Assembly: GCF_027943255.1 (NCBI RefSeq)
Contig: NC_072893.1
Location: forward strand, 31,084,001 to 31,148,000
Reading direction: 5' to 3'
Length of the DNA stretch: 64,000 nt
From: Anastrepha obliqua
Lineage: Eukaryota > Arthropoda > Insecta > Diptera > Tephritidae
In this document: piece after piece, positions 1 through 11,415 of the stretch
Numbering within the stretch: position 1 is the first letter of the stretch
Layout: every line of letters begins with the position of its first letter
Notes under the pieces: generated by a model
Database searches by the model: none
Seen by the model: only the letters and a program-made list of their open reading frames with translations
What the model was told of the DNA's origin: nothing
Position numbers and translations under genes: made by a program

Positions 1-270
1 TGGTTATGGATAGGTCACACGTTTAGAAAACCAAAAGATAGCAACACGATAATGGCAATGGGCTGGAACCCACAAATGAGCAGAGGTCTCAGTTGTCCAA
101 AAAATACTTGGAAATGATCGATGTTCGTGAGCTAGCAGAGGCCGAGATCACATGGGATGGCGCAAAAATAAGAGCCCAGAACCGTGTACGATGGAAGAGT
201 CTTGTCGAGGCCCTATGCTCCAGAGCAGATAAGGAATAATATGGAAGTAAGAAATACTTGAAGCCATAAA
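1..270 (+). mobile_element. RTE-like LINE, C-terminal remnant
   Basis: The + strand reads WLWIGHTFRKPKDS and WNPQMSRG, then, after a frameshift near 120, RELAEAEITWDGAKIRAQNR and VRWKSLVEAL. This is the conserved C-terminal part of RTE-type endonuclease/reverse transcriptases. It is broken by frameshifts and stops and cut by the window edge. Confidence 0.65.
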
Positions 271-1555
271 CATATATTCTGAACATGTGTGCCACCACAA
301 TAGAAATCGAATGTAGGTATGTAGGTTAGATGGCAAGAGTATTCCAGGTACACTACTAGTAGCACTTACGTGCAGTTTTGATACCATAATGTGGACCTGC
401 GAACTAATTTAGAGAAGAGAAAACCATCTACAGCCATCCAGTGCTGTTGATGTAGTGCAAGAGAGAAAAGGTATCTAAGCTGGAGAATTTCTTTAAGCCA
501 TCCCCAAAGGGCACGCTAAGGAATCTCAAGCGCCCAGCCGCCAGAGCCCGACATTTAAAACGAATGTACCTGTTCGCGAATTTAGAAAAGCCTTACTTTG
601 CCTATTTGTCTTATACGCCATCTTTCATGTTCATCCCATGGCAAAAAAAGTAAAGGTATTGTGGTCTTATTTACTGTCCAATCAGACATCGTAGCCGACG
701 CTGAGCGCAACATATTATATCTTATACTAAAAGTATTAAAGCCATGACTATTCGCACAAAACTAAGGAATCCGTTGAACAAACCAGGTATATTTGCCGTC
801 TAAATATCTCACGTGGAAACTTCTTTAAAATTTCGAGTTGTGGGGACCACACCACTCACATTATAACATCTCTCCATCCAACAAATTCTACTCTCCCATT
901 ACTAATGTGAGAGGTGAATTAATAAGCGTAGATCAGAAAAAATTAAGGTCCCTCGCAAAAAAAAAAAATTCCTCAAATACAGCGGTTCCATGATGACACA
1001 GGCTACAAACTGTGTACCGCCACATGGTTTACGAATGTTGTGGCGAATGAGACTTCAGTCACACCTTATGAAGCGTCGTGCTCGCGCTGCAACCAGGGAA
1101 CGTCAATGAAAAAAGCTCATTTAACATTTGTGCTTTCTCATTTCATTAACATTCTCTGACCAGAGGTTAACAAAAAAAGTATTTTCATTACGTTGCTGTT
1201 AAGTTAAAAGCTCAAAAATCTGTTATTATCGATCACTCTCGACGTCCGCAAAATTTAATTCAGAAATGTGCAAACTTACGAAGCAATAATTAAAGGTGAT
1301 GTAAGTGTCTAATTTTCGCCCTGTGTCGGCCTTCTTGAGCAACTTAATAAATCTATCACGTCCTCTTGGAAAAGTTACTTTTTATTTCAGAGCAAATTCT
1401 AAAGAAAAAGTACTCGAAAGCATAGGAATGAAAACTTTTGCTAAAAATGTTAGTAGGCAATACTGTTTTTGTTGTGCCACAAAACGTAGGCAAAAGAGGG
1501 TGTTAAGTTTGTTCATGTTACAAAACCCAAAATGCAAAGAAACTAATGGGTAAAA
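271..1555. other. No recognisable gene (intergenic or upstream intron)
   Basis: AT-rich sequence with only short chance ORFs. No domain, tRNA or repeat could be recognised. The unseen 5' exons of the CUB/lectin gene need not be here. Confidence 0.5.
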
Positions 1556-2632
1556 TGGTGCCGTATTTCATGGAAACCAGGCGAAAAAGTTTGCGTGTAT
1601 CACTAATCGGCAACGAATTTCGTATTCGATACATATCGAAAGAGAACGAAGTTGTGCAGTGATGCTCTCCGATGCCTATCGAAGTTTCGGATTGCTGGAA
1701 TGAGTCCCAAGATGAAAGATGACCCAAGATGAGCCACGTTTAGGTCGGCCAAGTGATGTCGATGAAGACGTTATCAAGGCTTTAATCGAATTGGATCGTC
1801 AAGTAACTTTGCGTGAGATTGGAGAGAAGTTAAATATACCAAAACCAACCGTTCATGAGCATATAAAGAGTCTTGGACTGGCTTGATATTTGGGTACCAC
1901 ATGAATTGAAGGAAATTCATTTAACAAACCGAATCAACGCTTGTGATATGCATCTTAGTTGATCCGTTTTTGAAGCGGACTATCACTGGTGCTGAAAAAT
2001 GGATTGTTTACAATAACGTCAATCGAAAACGATCATGGTTCAAGCATGATGAAGCGCCACAAATGACCTCAAAGGCTAATATTCACCAAGAAGATTATGC
2101 TGCCAGTTTGGTGGGACTGGAAGGGTGTGATATATTTTGAGCTGCTCAGAGGAAACAAACGATTAATGCGGATGTCTACTGCCAACAATTGGACAAATTG
2201 AGTACAGCCATCAATGAGAAGCGACCAGAATTGATCAATCGTAAAGGCGTCATATTTCATCAGGACAACGCTGGACCACATACATATTTGGTCACTCGCC
2301 AAAAACTGAAAGAGCTTGGCTGGGAATTTTTGATGCATCCTCTTTATAGCCCTGACCTTGCACCGTCAGACTACAATTTTTTCGGCCTTTGAAAAACTCC
2401 TTAAATGGTAAAACTTTTGGCAATGACGAGGCTATAAAATCGCACTTGGTTCATTTTTTTGCAAATAAAGGCCAGAAGTTCTATGAGCGCGGAATAATGA
2501 ATTTGCCGGAAAGATGGCAAAAGGTTAATGAACAAAATGGAAAATATATAATTGATTAAAGTTCTTCTTAATAAAATTGTATTTACTGTCTTTAAAAAAC
2601 TCGGCAACTTCTTTCCGGGCAACCCAATAAAA
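1556..2632 (+). mobile_element. Mariner (cecropia-like), decayed, 5' end lost
   Basis: The + strand carries pieces of a mariner transposase in shifting frames: a helix-turn-helix part (GRPSDVDEDVIKALIELD, 1750-1800), WVPHELKE (about 1893), DPFLKRTITGAEKW (1964-2003), then FHQDNAGPHTYLVTRQKL (2254-2310) and LYSPDLAPSDYNFF (2341-2383), with GIMNLPERWQKVNEQNGKYI at the end. The 3' inverted repeat (aactcggcaacttctttccg and on to 2632) is of the type found in cecropia mariners. No matching 5' repeat was found. Stops and frameshifts make it inactive. Confidence 0.85.
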
Positions 2633-2639
2633 TATATTA

Positions 2640-3584
2640 TATTCTAAACAAAATAGATCTGGAACATAAAAAACACCCTGTAGATACAAATTTGAATGCA
2701 AGGGAATCCCAACAAACTTGATAATCTACCTCAGTATCCACAAAGTAAGCCACTTCACTGGCACTTAAATAAATTTCTCTGCTATCCAGACAATATACGA
2801 GTAACGTAGTTATTTTATACTATTTACGGCTGGAAAGGTACAGGCAAAAGTTCAAAGTTCATGTTGTACTCATTTTTAATTCATATTCGTTATGTTAGGA
2901 CATTTTTCTTTTTTTAGGTGTGTGCCGTTCCTTTAATTGGCGCCTGCTTAGTCTGCTGCCCTGCACTTGCGTACATTTCATCGCTGCTGTAAAATTTTGA
3001 ATTATGGAAAGGCGAATACTTACATACATACACATTTACGTATCTGTCGTTGTGCACTTTAAAGTGTATTTGTTTTATTTTTCGCCTTCACAATGTACGT
3101 GCTCGAAATATTTACAATTTGATAACCCGATAATGTGGCGCGCAGCAAATTATTATTGGGTAATAAATATTTTAGAGTTTTCATTGCAGCTGAAATTATT
3201 CTTAGTTGTGAAATGACCTTTCCTTCGATTGGTATTTACTAAATTATGTATTGAGCTGGCAATTTTTTACGACTGAAAAATTATGCTAAGTTTAGTTTTC
3301 CTTTTCAATTTTCTCAATAAGCGTAGATGAATAATTTATATGAAGCTATTTTTGTTTTATATCTGCATTTAAAAGTTGAAAGTTTATTGATACCAAAGGT
3401 CGTCCAAAACAAACCAAAAATGCATGGGAGCACACAGTACTTTGAGCTCATGTCAGGGGTGAGCAAAGATATGTTAGAATTTTGGTGGACAAGGTGGCAA
3501 GGGTTTATACAAGGTGGCGAAAAATCAATCAACCGTATTTGTTTTTGAATAACTTTTCTACTAAATAAAAATAAAAATAAATAA
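2640..3584. other. Mostly unannotated AT-rich sequence; lone MITE-end at about 3505-3530
   Basis: No gene recognised. At 3505 the sequence tacaaggtggcgaaaaatca resembles the inverted end of the MITE at 10095-10401, so it may be a solo end of that family. Confidence 0.35.
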
Positions 3585-4568
3585 AGTTTATGGAGATGCT
3601 GCTTTAAGTGAAACAACGTGCCGAGATTGGTTCCGTCGCTTCAAAGACGGTGATTTTAATGTTGACTACCGTCCGCGTGAAGGAAGGTCAGAAACCTTCG
3701 AAGACGCTGAATCGGAGTCATTGCTCATTGAGGATCCGTGGTAACCACAAGAAGAGTTTGCTTCAGTATTAGGAGTTACCCGCCAATCTATTTCCAAGCG
3801 ATTGCATGCTTTGGGAATGTCTCAGAAACAGGGGACTTGGGTTCCTTATCAGTTAAAATCAGGGGATGTTGAACATCGTTTTTTCGACGTGTCGACTGTG
3901 AACAACTGCTCCAGCGGCAAAAAAGGAAGGCCTTTTTTCATCGCATCGTGACGTGTGATGAAAAATGGATTCATTACAGCAATCCAAAGAAAAGAAAGTC
4001 ATGGGGACTGCCTGGTCATGATTCTACGTCGTCGCCTCGGCCGAATATTCACGCTTCGAAGGTTATGCTATGTATTTAGTGGGACCAAGTTGGTGTTATT
4101 TATTATGAACTGTTAAAACCAAGCGAAAGTATCACTGGGGATCAGTATCGACTTCAATTGATGCGAATGAGCTGAGCACTGCGCGAGAAGCGGCCGCAAT
4201 ACGCGGAGAGGCATGAAAAAGTGATTCTACAGCATGACGACGCTCGGCCTCACGTTGCCAAATCCGTTAAAACCTATCTGGAAACACTGAAAGGGGAAAT
4301 CCTACCCCACCCGCCATATTCTCCAGATATTGTGCAGTCTGATCATCACCTCCGCAGTTCCATTCATATGAAGACATCAAAAAATGGCTTGATCCGTGGA
4401 TGGCCTCAAAAGATGAACAGTTTTACCACGACGGTTTACGCGATCTACCAGAAAGATGGGAAAAAGTAGTAGCCAGCGATGGGCAATACTTTCTATGATT
4501 CCGTTGTAACCATTTTTTTAGAATAAACTTGTATTTTCATCAAAAAAAAACTGCAGTTGCGCACCTAA
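3585..4568 (+). mobile_element. Mariner (mellifera/capitata-like), 5' truncated
   Basis: Starts abruptly inside the transposase (VYGDAALSETTCRDWFRRF), then VTRQSISKRLHALGM, HDDARPHVAKSVKTYLETL (4236-4292) and PHPPYSPDIVQSDHH. The 3' inverted repeat ends gttgcgcacctaa at 4568. Same family as the copy at 55513-56733. Multiple stops: not active. Confidence 0.85.
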
Positions 4569-4570
4569 TA

Positions 4571-5690
4571 CAAATGAAGAAACCATTTCTTAAACAATTT
4601 TTTTGTTTTTTCAACATAGTCCCCTTTTAACCCCTCCATAAAGTAGGATTTGTCGAACTCTTCAAAATACGCCTCAGTCTCGGCGATGACTTCCTCGTTT
4701 GAACTAAATTTTTTCCCCGCGATCCATTTCTTCGTACACAGTTCATTCAGTTTAGCGGCGACAACTCCGAATCAATGTGTTGGTGTGTTATCGTGATGAA
4801 ACAGCACTTTCTTTTCAGCGATATTCGCCCGTGTCTCCTTCAAGTTTTTGTGAAAGCGGTCCAACACCTCCCTGTAGTATTGTCCAGTTATCGTTCTTCC
4901 TTTTTCTAAAAAATTCAAAAAGATGACTTCGTTCGCATCCCAAAAAATCGTCGCCATTACATTTTCGGCCGATGGGACTGTCTTCGCCTTCTTTGGAGCA
5001 GATTCAGCAGGAAAAATCCATTGTTTTGATTGTTGTTTAGTTTCTGGTGTTTAATGATGAGCCCAAGTTTCATCAAGGGTGACAACTCGATGCAAAAATT
5101 CCTTCGGATCTCGCTGAAGTCGCTCCAAACGATGCTTCGAAGTTAACTGTGAGAAATCGCGACCCCCGTCGAATCGACATTTTTTTCAGCGCCAAATTAT
5201 CATGTTAAATATTAATTCCGCTCTGGTCGACACACCTATGGCCTCTGTTACTTCGCGCACTTTCGTTCGTCGATTAGCGAGAATCATGTCGGGGACTTTT
5301 TGAATGATTACCTCGGTAACCACTACTGCCGGGCATCCTGGTCGCTGTTCATCAAAAACGGATGTTCGCTCAGGTTTAAATTCGTTGAACGAATATTTAA
5401 GTGTAATCATAGACAGCGAAACGTCCCAAAGACAGCATCCAACGTTGCTTTTATCTCCTCGCATTTTTCCCTATCCAAAAACAAAAAAAAAATTAATGAA
5501 CGGTACTGCTCTTTTTCCATCTTAGCGAAACACGTCTTGATAGATTAGCTGCCAAATCCAAACTAACATATCAATCAGTCTGAAATTTGTTTTGCCGTCG
5601 TTTGATATATGGCTGCTGACGTTTCTAAGACAACTTCACTCAGGAACGCCTTCTGTCATCAAACACGAGTACTTATTAAACCGCTCTCGT
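4571..5690 (-). mobile_element. Mariner of a different lineage, minus strand, decayed
   Basis: Minus-strand pieces: FDEQRPGCPAVVVTEVI and RRTKVREVTEAIGVS (5220-5350), VMATIFWDANEVIF with EKGRTITGQYYREVL (4860-4957), and EKKVLFHHDNTPTH (about 4772-4815), the second Asp block. A terminal motif at about 5668-5690 reads, reversed, cgagagcggtttaataagta. The 3' end is cut at 4570 exactly where the previous mariner's end lies. Confidence 0.8.
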
Positions 5691-5831
5691 AGATACTGGC
5701 TCCAATTCTATGGTCTATTTCCCAATTCTGGCAATCTTCTGTGTTTGGGAAAGTTGCGTTAAAGGATGTATTTAAGCGTAGTTGGTATTGGTGTATGTTG
5801 GTATTGAGTTACCAAACTATGTTGTATGGGG

Positions 5832-6630
5832 TATTATTATTATTATTAAAAGATCATTACGCACTGCGACCAGAGTTGATCTATTGCGCAAGGCCTATTT
5901 TTGTAACCCTAGAGTTCTCGGCCTTTTTTTACATTTTACCACAATTTTGGGTTTGTTGTTCCAAAGATTGCATGCAGATACAACGGCACCACCAAGGTGG
6001 TGAAGTCTTTGTCTGCCTCAGCCTGATGTGACCTGTAAGATATCCTGTTAAAAGACACAGATCTACTCTGCTTAGTGAGAGTAGCCTGTCGGATATTCCT
6101 TTGCTGGGACTTAGAAATTGTTTGGCTTGACGCTGACCGGCACAGTTTAGTCTTTTTTTTTATCTTACACATATTTTAATGGCACATATTTCTGCCTGCA
6201 TTATTGTTGGATAGAGTCCCATCGAAATCGATTTTTTGAATTTAGGCCCATTGATTCCTGTCCCTGCTCTAACATTTTCCAATTTGTACCCATCAGTGAA
6301 CCATATCTGAGATTCAGGCTTGAAATTGGTAGAATTAGTTCTCTAGGAAGTACGCTCGTTAATAATAACTTAGAAGTTCCTGAAGAGTATTGGTTTGGGT
6401 GATAGTAGTTCATCCCCATGAAGAATTGGATTATGTAACAAGCCTTCTAGGATCTTTAAATGTTCTTTCATATTCTCACTTTTAAGTTCAGATATACCTT
6501 TTAATCTTAAGGCACTCGAGCGATTGGAAGCTGTGGTATGTTCAGGAGCACACCCAATGCATCGGTTGGTCATGTTTTCATAGCCCCTGTAGTGCCGACA
6601 CATACCAGGCAACTGCACCGCCTATTTATT
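5832..6630 (-). mobile_element. I-type LINE, 3' fragment with RNase H
   Basis: On the minus strand: SSALRLKGISELKSENM (upstream of RNase H, about 6490-6520), WFTDGYKLENVRAGTGI with IMQAEICAIK (6180-6305), and a C-terminal SLSRVDLCLLTGYLTGH. The 3' end is a (TAA)n tail (ATT repeats at 5832-5848 on the + strand), typical of I elements. Frameshifted. Confidence 0.7.
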
Positions 6631-7044
6631 TCATTTACTGCTTTTCATTGCTTAACCTTGGGCCACCATGCCAAGGATGCATACGTGACTATGGGTTTCA
6701 CAACTGTGGCGAATGTCTAAATGGTCATTCTAGGGTTTAGTGTCCCTGACTAACCAAAAAGCCTTGTGTATGGGGTATGAATGAAAAGATTTTTGCGAGT
6801 CCCTTTCTTTTAATGGCTAAGTGGGAAAATTCTCTTAACCTGAGCGCCGCTAGTTATTTGCAGTAAGCCTCAATCGGTAATAGATGCAGTACGGCATTCA
6901 TCACTAACACCTTGCAAACCTTTCTAATGGTTCAAATTCTCCCAGATATAATTTGTATCAAGCTAAGATTGCAGCCACACATAAAATTTTTTTTCAAAAA
7001 AACGACTCACCAACGCATCAGCAATAAAAAATCGTGCTCTCAAT

Positions 7045-10000
7045 AATGGCCAAAAAAATTTAAAAATGTACTTTCAAAATGTTTCTGGATTGAGAACTAA
7101 ATCTAATCAACTTTTAGCGTTTAGTTCGCACATGGACTATGATATTTTTGTTCTCATCGAGACATGGTTAAATGAGAACTTTTTCGATAATGAGTTTTTT
7201 GATCCAAATTTATACCATGTCTATCGTAAAGACCGTGATGTCGAGAAAACTGGTCTCTGCAGAGGTGGAGGGGTTTTAATAGCTGTTCAACGGAAGCATA
7301 GCTCATCACTAGTATCTCTGAAAAACAATGATACACTCCTGGATCAGCTGTGTGTCTCTGTGCATGGTGCTTCAAATATATTGATTTGTGCGTCATATAT
7401 TCCTCCGTCAAGTATTGATACACTGTATAAAGCACATGTGGATAATGTTTTAGCTCTAACCTCAAATAACGGCAACTTTTGTGTTCTTGGGGACTTCAAT
7501 CTGAGTAATATTGAATGGTCTAGTTTAGATGATAGTACTGCATTATGTCCAAACAATGTTAGTAGTATATCTGAAATTTATTTGATTGATAATTTTTTAA
7601 GTTTTGGACTGGTTCAGATAAATAATTTCTCAAATAGTCTTTCACGAATTCTCGATCTCATTTTCATAAATGACAATATAAATTTTTCTTTATTTGAATG
7701 TGTAGACCCTCTGTCTACTCCTGGTCTGCATCATGTACCACTTGTCCTTCATTTAGAATTCTATGAGTTTAATGATTTTTATTCTGAGAATGTGACTACC
7801 AATTTTTGTTTTAAAAACTTTGATTTTAATATAATTAATTCAGCAGTTGATATTATAGATTGGGATTCTTTATTTACTGGGGTTGAAGTTGCCAATTGTT
7901 ATGATATTTTCAAGCATAATATAAATGATATCTGTAAAAATAATATACCAGTGATAAATAGGACTAGTTATGGAGTACCGTGGCATACCAAGGAACTGAG
8001 AAAACTAAAAAATTTGAGAAACAAATATTTCAAAAAGTTTAAGTTTTCTCATTCCATCACAGATAAAGATAAATATCTACATTTCTCTAGAGAACTTAAA
8101 TCTTTGGATAGGGACTTAAAGCGAAATTATATTCTCAAGTTCGAATCGGACATTAAATTAAATCCTAGTTCCTTCTGGCGTTATGTTAGATCTAGGAAAT
8201 CTTGCTCAAGCATTCCTTCAGTTGTCTTCTATAACGAAACTCAAGCACATACTTCTACAGATGCAGCCAATCTTTTCGCAGATTTTTTTTGTTCAAATTT
8301 TCAAGTAGACTCTGATTTGATTGATGAGTTTCATTCGAGCATGAATTCCTCAATCAATATTGGCTCTTTAACTTTTACGCCTTCTGATATCGAAGATGGA
8401 ATTCGGCAACTCAAAACATCAACAAAATCTGATGTAGATGGGCTATCTTCGTATCTTCTTAAAAACTGCTCTGCAATTGCCTATCCACTTTTGTTAATGT
8501 TTAACAAATCCCTTGATCGTGGAGAATTCATAGATGCCTGGAAAGTAACAACCATTAATCCAGTATTCAAAAGTGGAAATAAAAACAATATTGCTAATTA
8601 TAGACCAATTGCCAAATTATCCACGGTTTCAAAATTATTTGAATTAATAGTGAAAGATAAAATCTATTTCGTAGTTATAACGACTAACTAATTTCAGTAG
8701 ACCAACACGGCTTCATGAAAGGTAGATCTACTGTTTCAAATCTTGCTGTGTTCTCTGAATACTGTATATCATCGTTTAAAAAAAAACTCAAGTTGATGCT
8801 GTTTACACAGACTTTTCAAAAGCATTTGATAAGGTTAATCACAGGGTTTTAATTTCCAAATTGAGTGCTATAGGATTCCACTCCACTATTTTAAAATGGA
8901 TTAAATCCTATCTCTCCTCTCGGAAATGTGTTGTTAATGTTGATGGTGCGTCATCTATTTCTTTTATTGCGTCCTCTGGTGTTCCTCAGGGAAGTATACT
9001 GGGTCCCTTACTTTTTATACTTTTTATTAATGACATTTCTAGTTGTTTTAATAATGCAAATTTTCTCTTGTATGCCGATGATTTAAAGATATACTCGAGG
9101 ATTGCAAGTACAGTGGACTCTTTAAACCTTCAATCTGATCTAGATAACGTTGATTCTTGGTGTAAAAGAAATAAGTTAGATTTAAATATAAGCAAGTGTT
9201 TTTATATTTCTTATTCTAAATCTTGTTCTCTTATACCCACTTCCTACCACATTTATGGTTCTAGCTTATCTCATCGAAGTGAAATTACTGATCTTGGTGT
9301 GGTATTTGATTCCAAATTCTCTTTTCAAAAACATTTAAATCACACTATTTCAAAGTCTTATTCCGTACTTGCCTTTATTCGACGTTTTAGTTCAGACTTT
9401 GTTGATCCATATACTCTAAAGTTGTTGTATACGTCTCTGGTGCGTTCCAAGTTGGAATATGCTGCCTTTATTTGGAGACCATATTATGCTTGTCATATTA
9501 GTAGGCTTGAACGTGTCCAGAAAGCTTTTGTGCGTTATGCATTGCGTTCATTAAATTTCACTGATCCAATTCCATCCTATAAAAGTCGGTGCTTGCTTAT
9601 AAATCTAAAATCACTAGATATTAGAAGGACTATTCTCTCCATTACTTTCCTCTTCGATTTGATAAATGGGGTTATTGACTCCCCATCGCTACTCGAGAAA
9701 ATCTATTTCAATATTCCTCAGCGAAGTTTACGGAATCATGATTTTTTCTGGTTAGGGATGGCAAGAACTAATTATGCTTCCAATGCTCCGATTTCTAGAA
9801 CTCTGGGTGATTTTAATTCGCTTTCAAATCAGTCTGGCCTTGATTTCTGTTCCACAAAGAATCACTTCAAATTGGTTCTAAATGAATTGTTGAACTAAAT
9901 TCTTAGTATTAATCTAATCTTCTTCTGTAAATCTTAAAAAATGTATTCTTTTTCTTTCACTTTGAAACTAGTTAATTATAAGTTTAATTTTACTTTGATT

Positions 10001-10090
10001 AATTTATTTAGCATTAACCTGTTTTCATAGTCTGGAATAAATATTGTATTTTTAGACTATTAATTAAATACATAAATAAATAAATATATG
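7045..10090 (+). mobile_element. Nearly complete LINE lacking RNase H, ORF2 with two frameshifts
   Basis: Covers the endonuclease/RT ORF at 7066-9898, a 3' UTR and an A-rich tail (aaatacataaataaataaat) ending next to the MITE at 10095. No ORF1 or RNase H is seen. The layout fits the CR1/Jockey group; the exact clade is uncertain. It lies in the region upstream of exon 1. Confidence 0.85.
7066..9898 (+). pseudogene. LINE ORF2: endonuclease plus reverse transcriptase (frameshifted)
   Basis: First part (7066-8691): apurinic endonuclease with NVSGLRTK, DIFVLIETWLNENFF, VLGDFNLSNIEW and LDLIFINDN. Then the RT fingers, with NPVFKSGNKNNIANYRPIAK. The frame breaks near 8650-8690 and again at a run of nine A near 8780; between them the frame reads DQHGFMKGRSTVSNLAVF. 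The third part (8861-9898) has SGVPQGSILGPLLF and the catalytic LLYADDLKI (YADD at 9071-9082), then a thumb and C-terminal region to the stop at 9898. Only these two slips separate it from an intact protein, so it inserted fairly recently. Confidence 0.85.
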
Positions 10091-10094
10091 TATC

Positions 10095-10401
10095 TACAAG
10101 GAGCCGCAAAATTAATCACCTAGTATGAAGATGTACATATAATTTTTGCAAATATCGTCGTACGTGAATCATTCTTGAAACCTTTCTATTTTTTTATTTT
10201 TTATTTTTTTTATGTTTGATACTTGTGAACTACACACCTGCCGTAAACAAACAACGAAGCGCGTAAAGGTCAAAATAAATATTTCCAACACTCAAGTTTT
10301 CTTTACTACTATCCGTTTCTCCCAGTGTAGCATAGGGCCTCATTTTTTTTCTTTGGTAAAAACGAAATCGGATTAATTCCTTAATTTTGCGCCACCTTGT
10401 A
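10095..10401. mobile_element. MITE, about 307 bp
   Basis: The left end tacaaggagccgcaaaattaa and the right end, reversed, tacaaggtggcgcaaaattaa match at all but two positions; TA flanks both. No coding capacity. A similar single end occurs near 3505. Confidence 0.65.
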
Positions 10402-10592
10402 CTTTTCATATAGGCGCTGGAAATATTTTATATACAAATATTATCAAACTCAAATTGCAATTTTCCCATTTTCTTCCACTTATTAGTATCTTCTGCTTTA
10501 ATCGCATAACGGTTAATACTTTACCATAATTTAACGGCAAATAGCAAATGATAGAAAAAATATATGTAAATCCATTTTTCTCATATTTTCAG

Positions 10593-11415
10593 TGCGACTA
10601 TTGACGTACGCCAGACCAACAACGCCCAAGGCAGCAAAACGGGCGACAAGAACTGATGCTACTTTAGGGCAACCGTTAGACGACTCTTCCTTCGCCGAAA
10701 CCACCACGGAGCATACGAATACAAAAGCGAAAGCGAATAGCGAGGAGGGCGTCCGGGACAGCAATGCCGACAATGGCGGCAATGGTAATGCCAACAAACT
10801 GCACTACACGGGGGAATTTTTCGTTGAAACACTCTCGACATTAAGCGGTCGCGAACGTGGCAGTTTTGTTGATCACCATTCAGCAAGCAACACGTTGCCA
10901 ATTTCATGGTTCAGCTCACTTCAGCGCAACGACGCCAACCGTGATGGCGACGATGTTGACAGCCGGGAGTCCGACGCGGAGAGAAACGATTTCGATTCGG
11001 TCACATCAACGTCGGATGAGGATAATTTTGCTTTCGGCCATGATTACGAAGCCATCGGCAGTGGACATGGCCATTTTCAGCAACAACAACAACAAGCGTT
11101 TGCTACTAAATGGTTGCAACAAAGCTGGGATAAAGCGACCCATAGACGGTCACAAAACAATAGCAGTTGGAATGTTAGAAAAATGTGCCCAGAAAATAAA
11201 TGGCATGGCAATGCGAACAGCCAACAAGAAGAAGAAGAACAACGAGAAACAAGTAGTGGCACTACCTTTGAAAACCAGCCTGATAGAGGTGCAGGTATGG
11301 ATAGCAGAGGGAGTAGGAGGAGCCGCAACGAAATGGTAAACGAAGTGCACACAGAGTCCTTGGGCTTTTGGATGTTAAATGAACTATGCGAACAGGACGA
11401 CACCATCGAATTCAG
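10593..11415 (+). CDS. Exon 1 (visible): Asn/Ser/Glu-rich low-complexity region with polyQ
   Basis: Open reading frame bounded by an acceptor (tcatattttcag) and a donor (ttcag/gtgagc). It enters with two bases of a split codon and leaves with two. The protein is hydrophilic, with acidic stretches, a run of six Gln at about 11080-11097, QQEEEEQRE near 11220 and few Cys. Its last 25 residues (ending LCEQDDTIEF) join the next exon and may be the second half of a CUB domain, so the low-complexity part may be an insertion inside a CUB. GC content is clearly higher than in the flanking introns. Other frames here (10857-11339, and the minus strand) are shadows. Confidence 0.75.

Noticed and set aside
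5741..6031. 96-residue plus-strand frame
   Set aside because: Antisense of the LINE tail at 5832-6630.
10857..11339. 160-residue plus-strand frame and several minus-strand frames over exon 1
   Set aside because: Shadows of the spliced exon frame.
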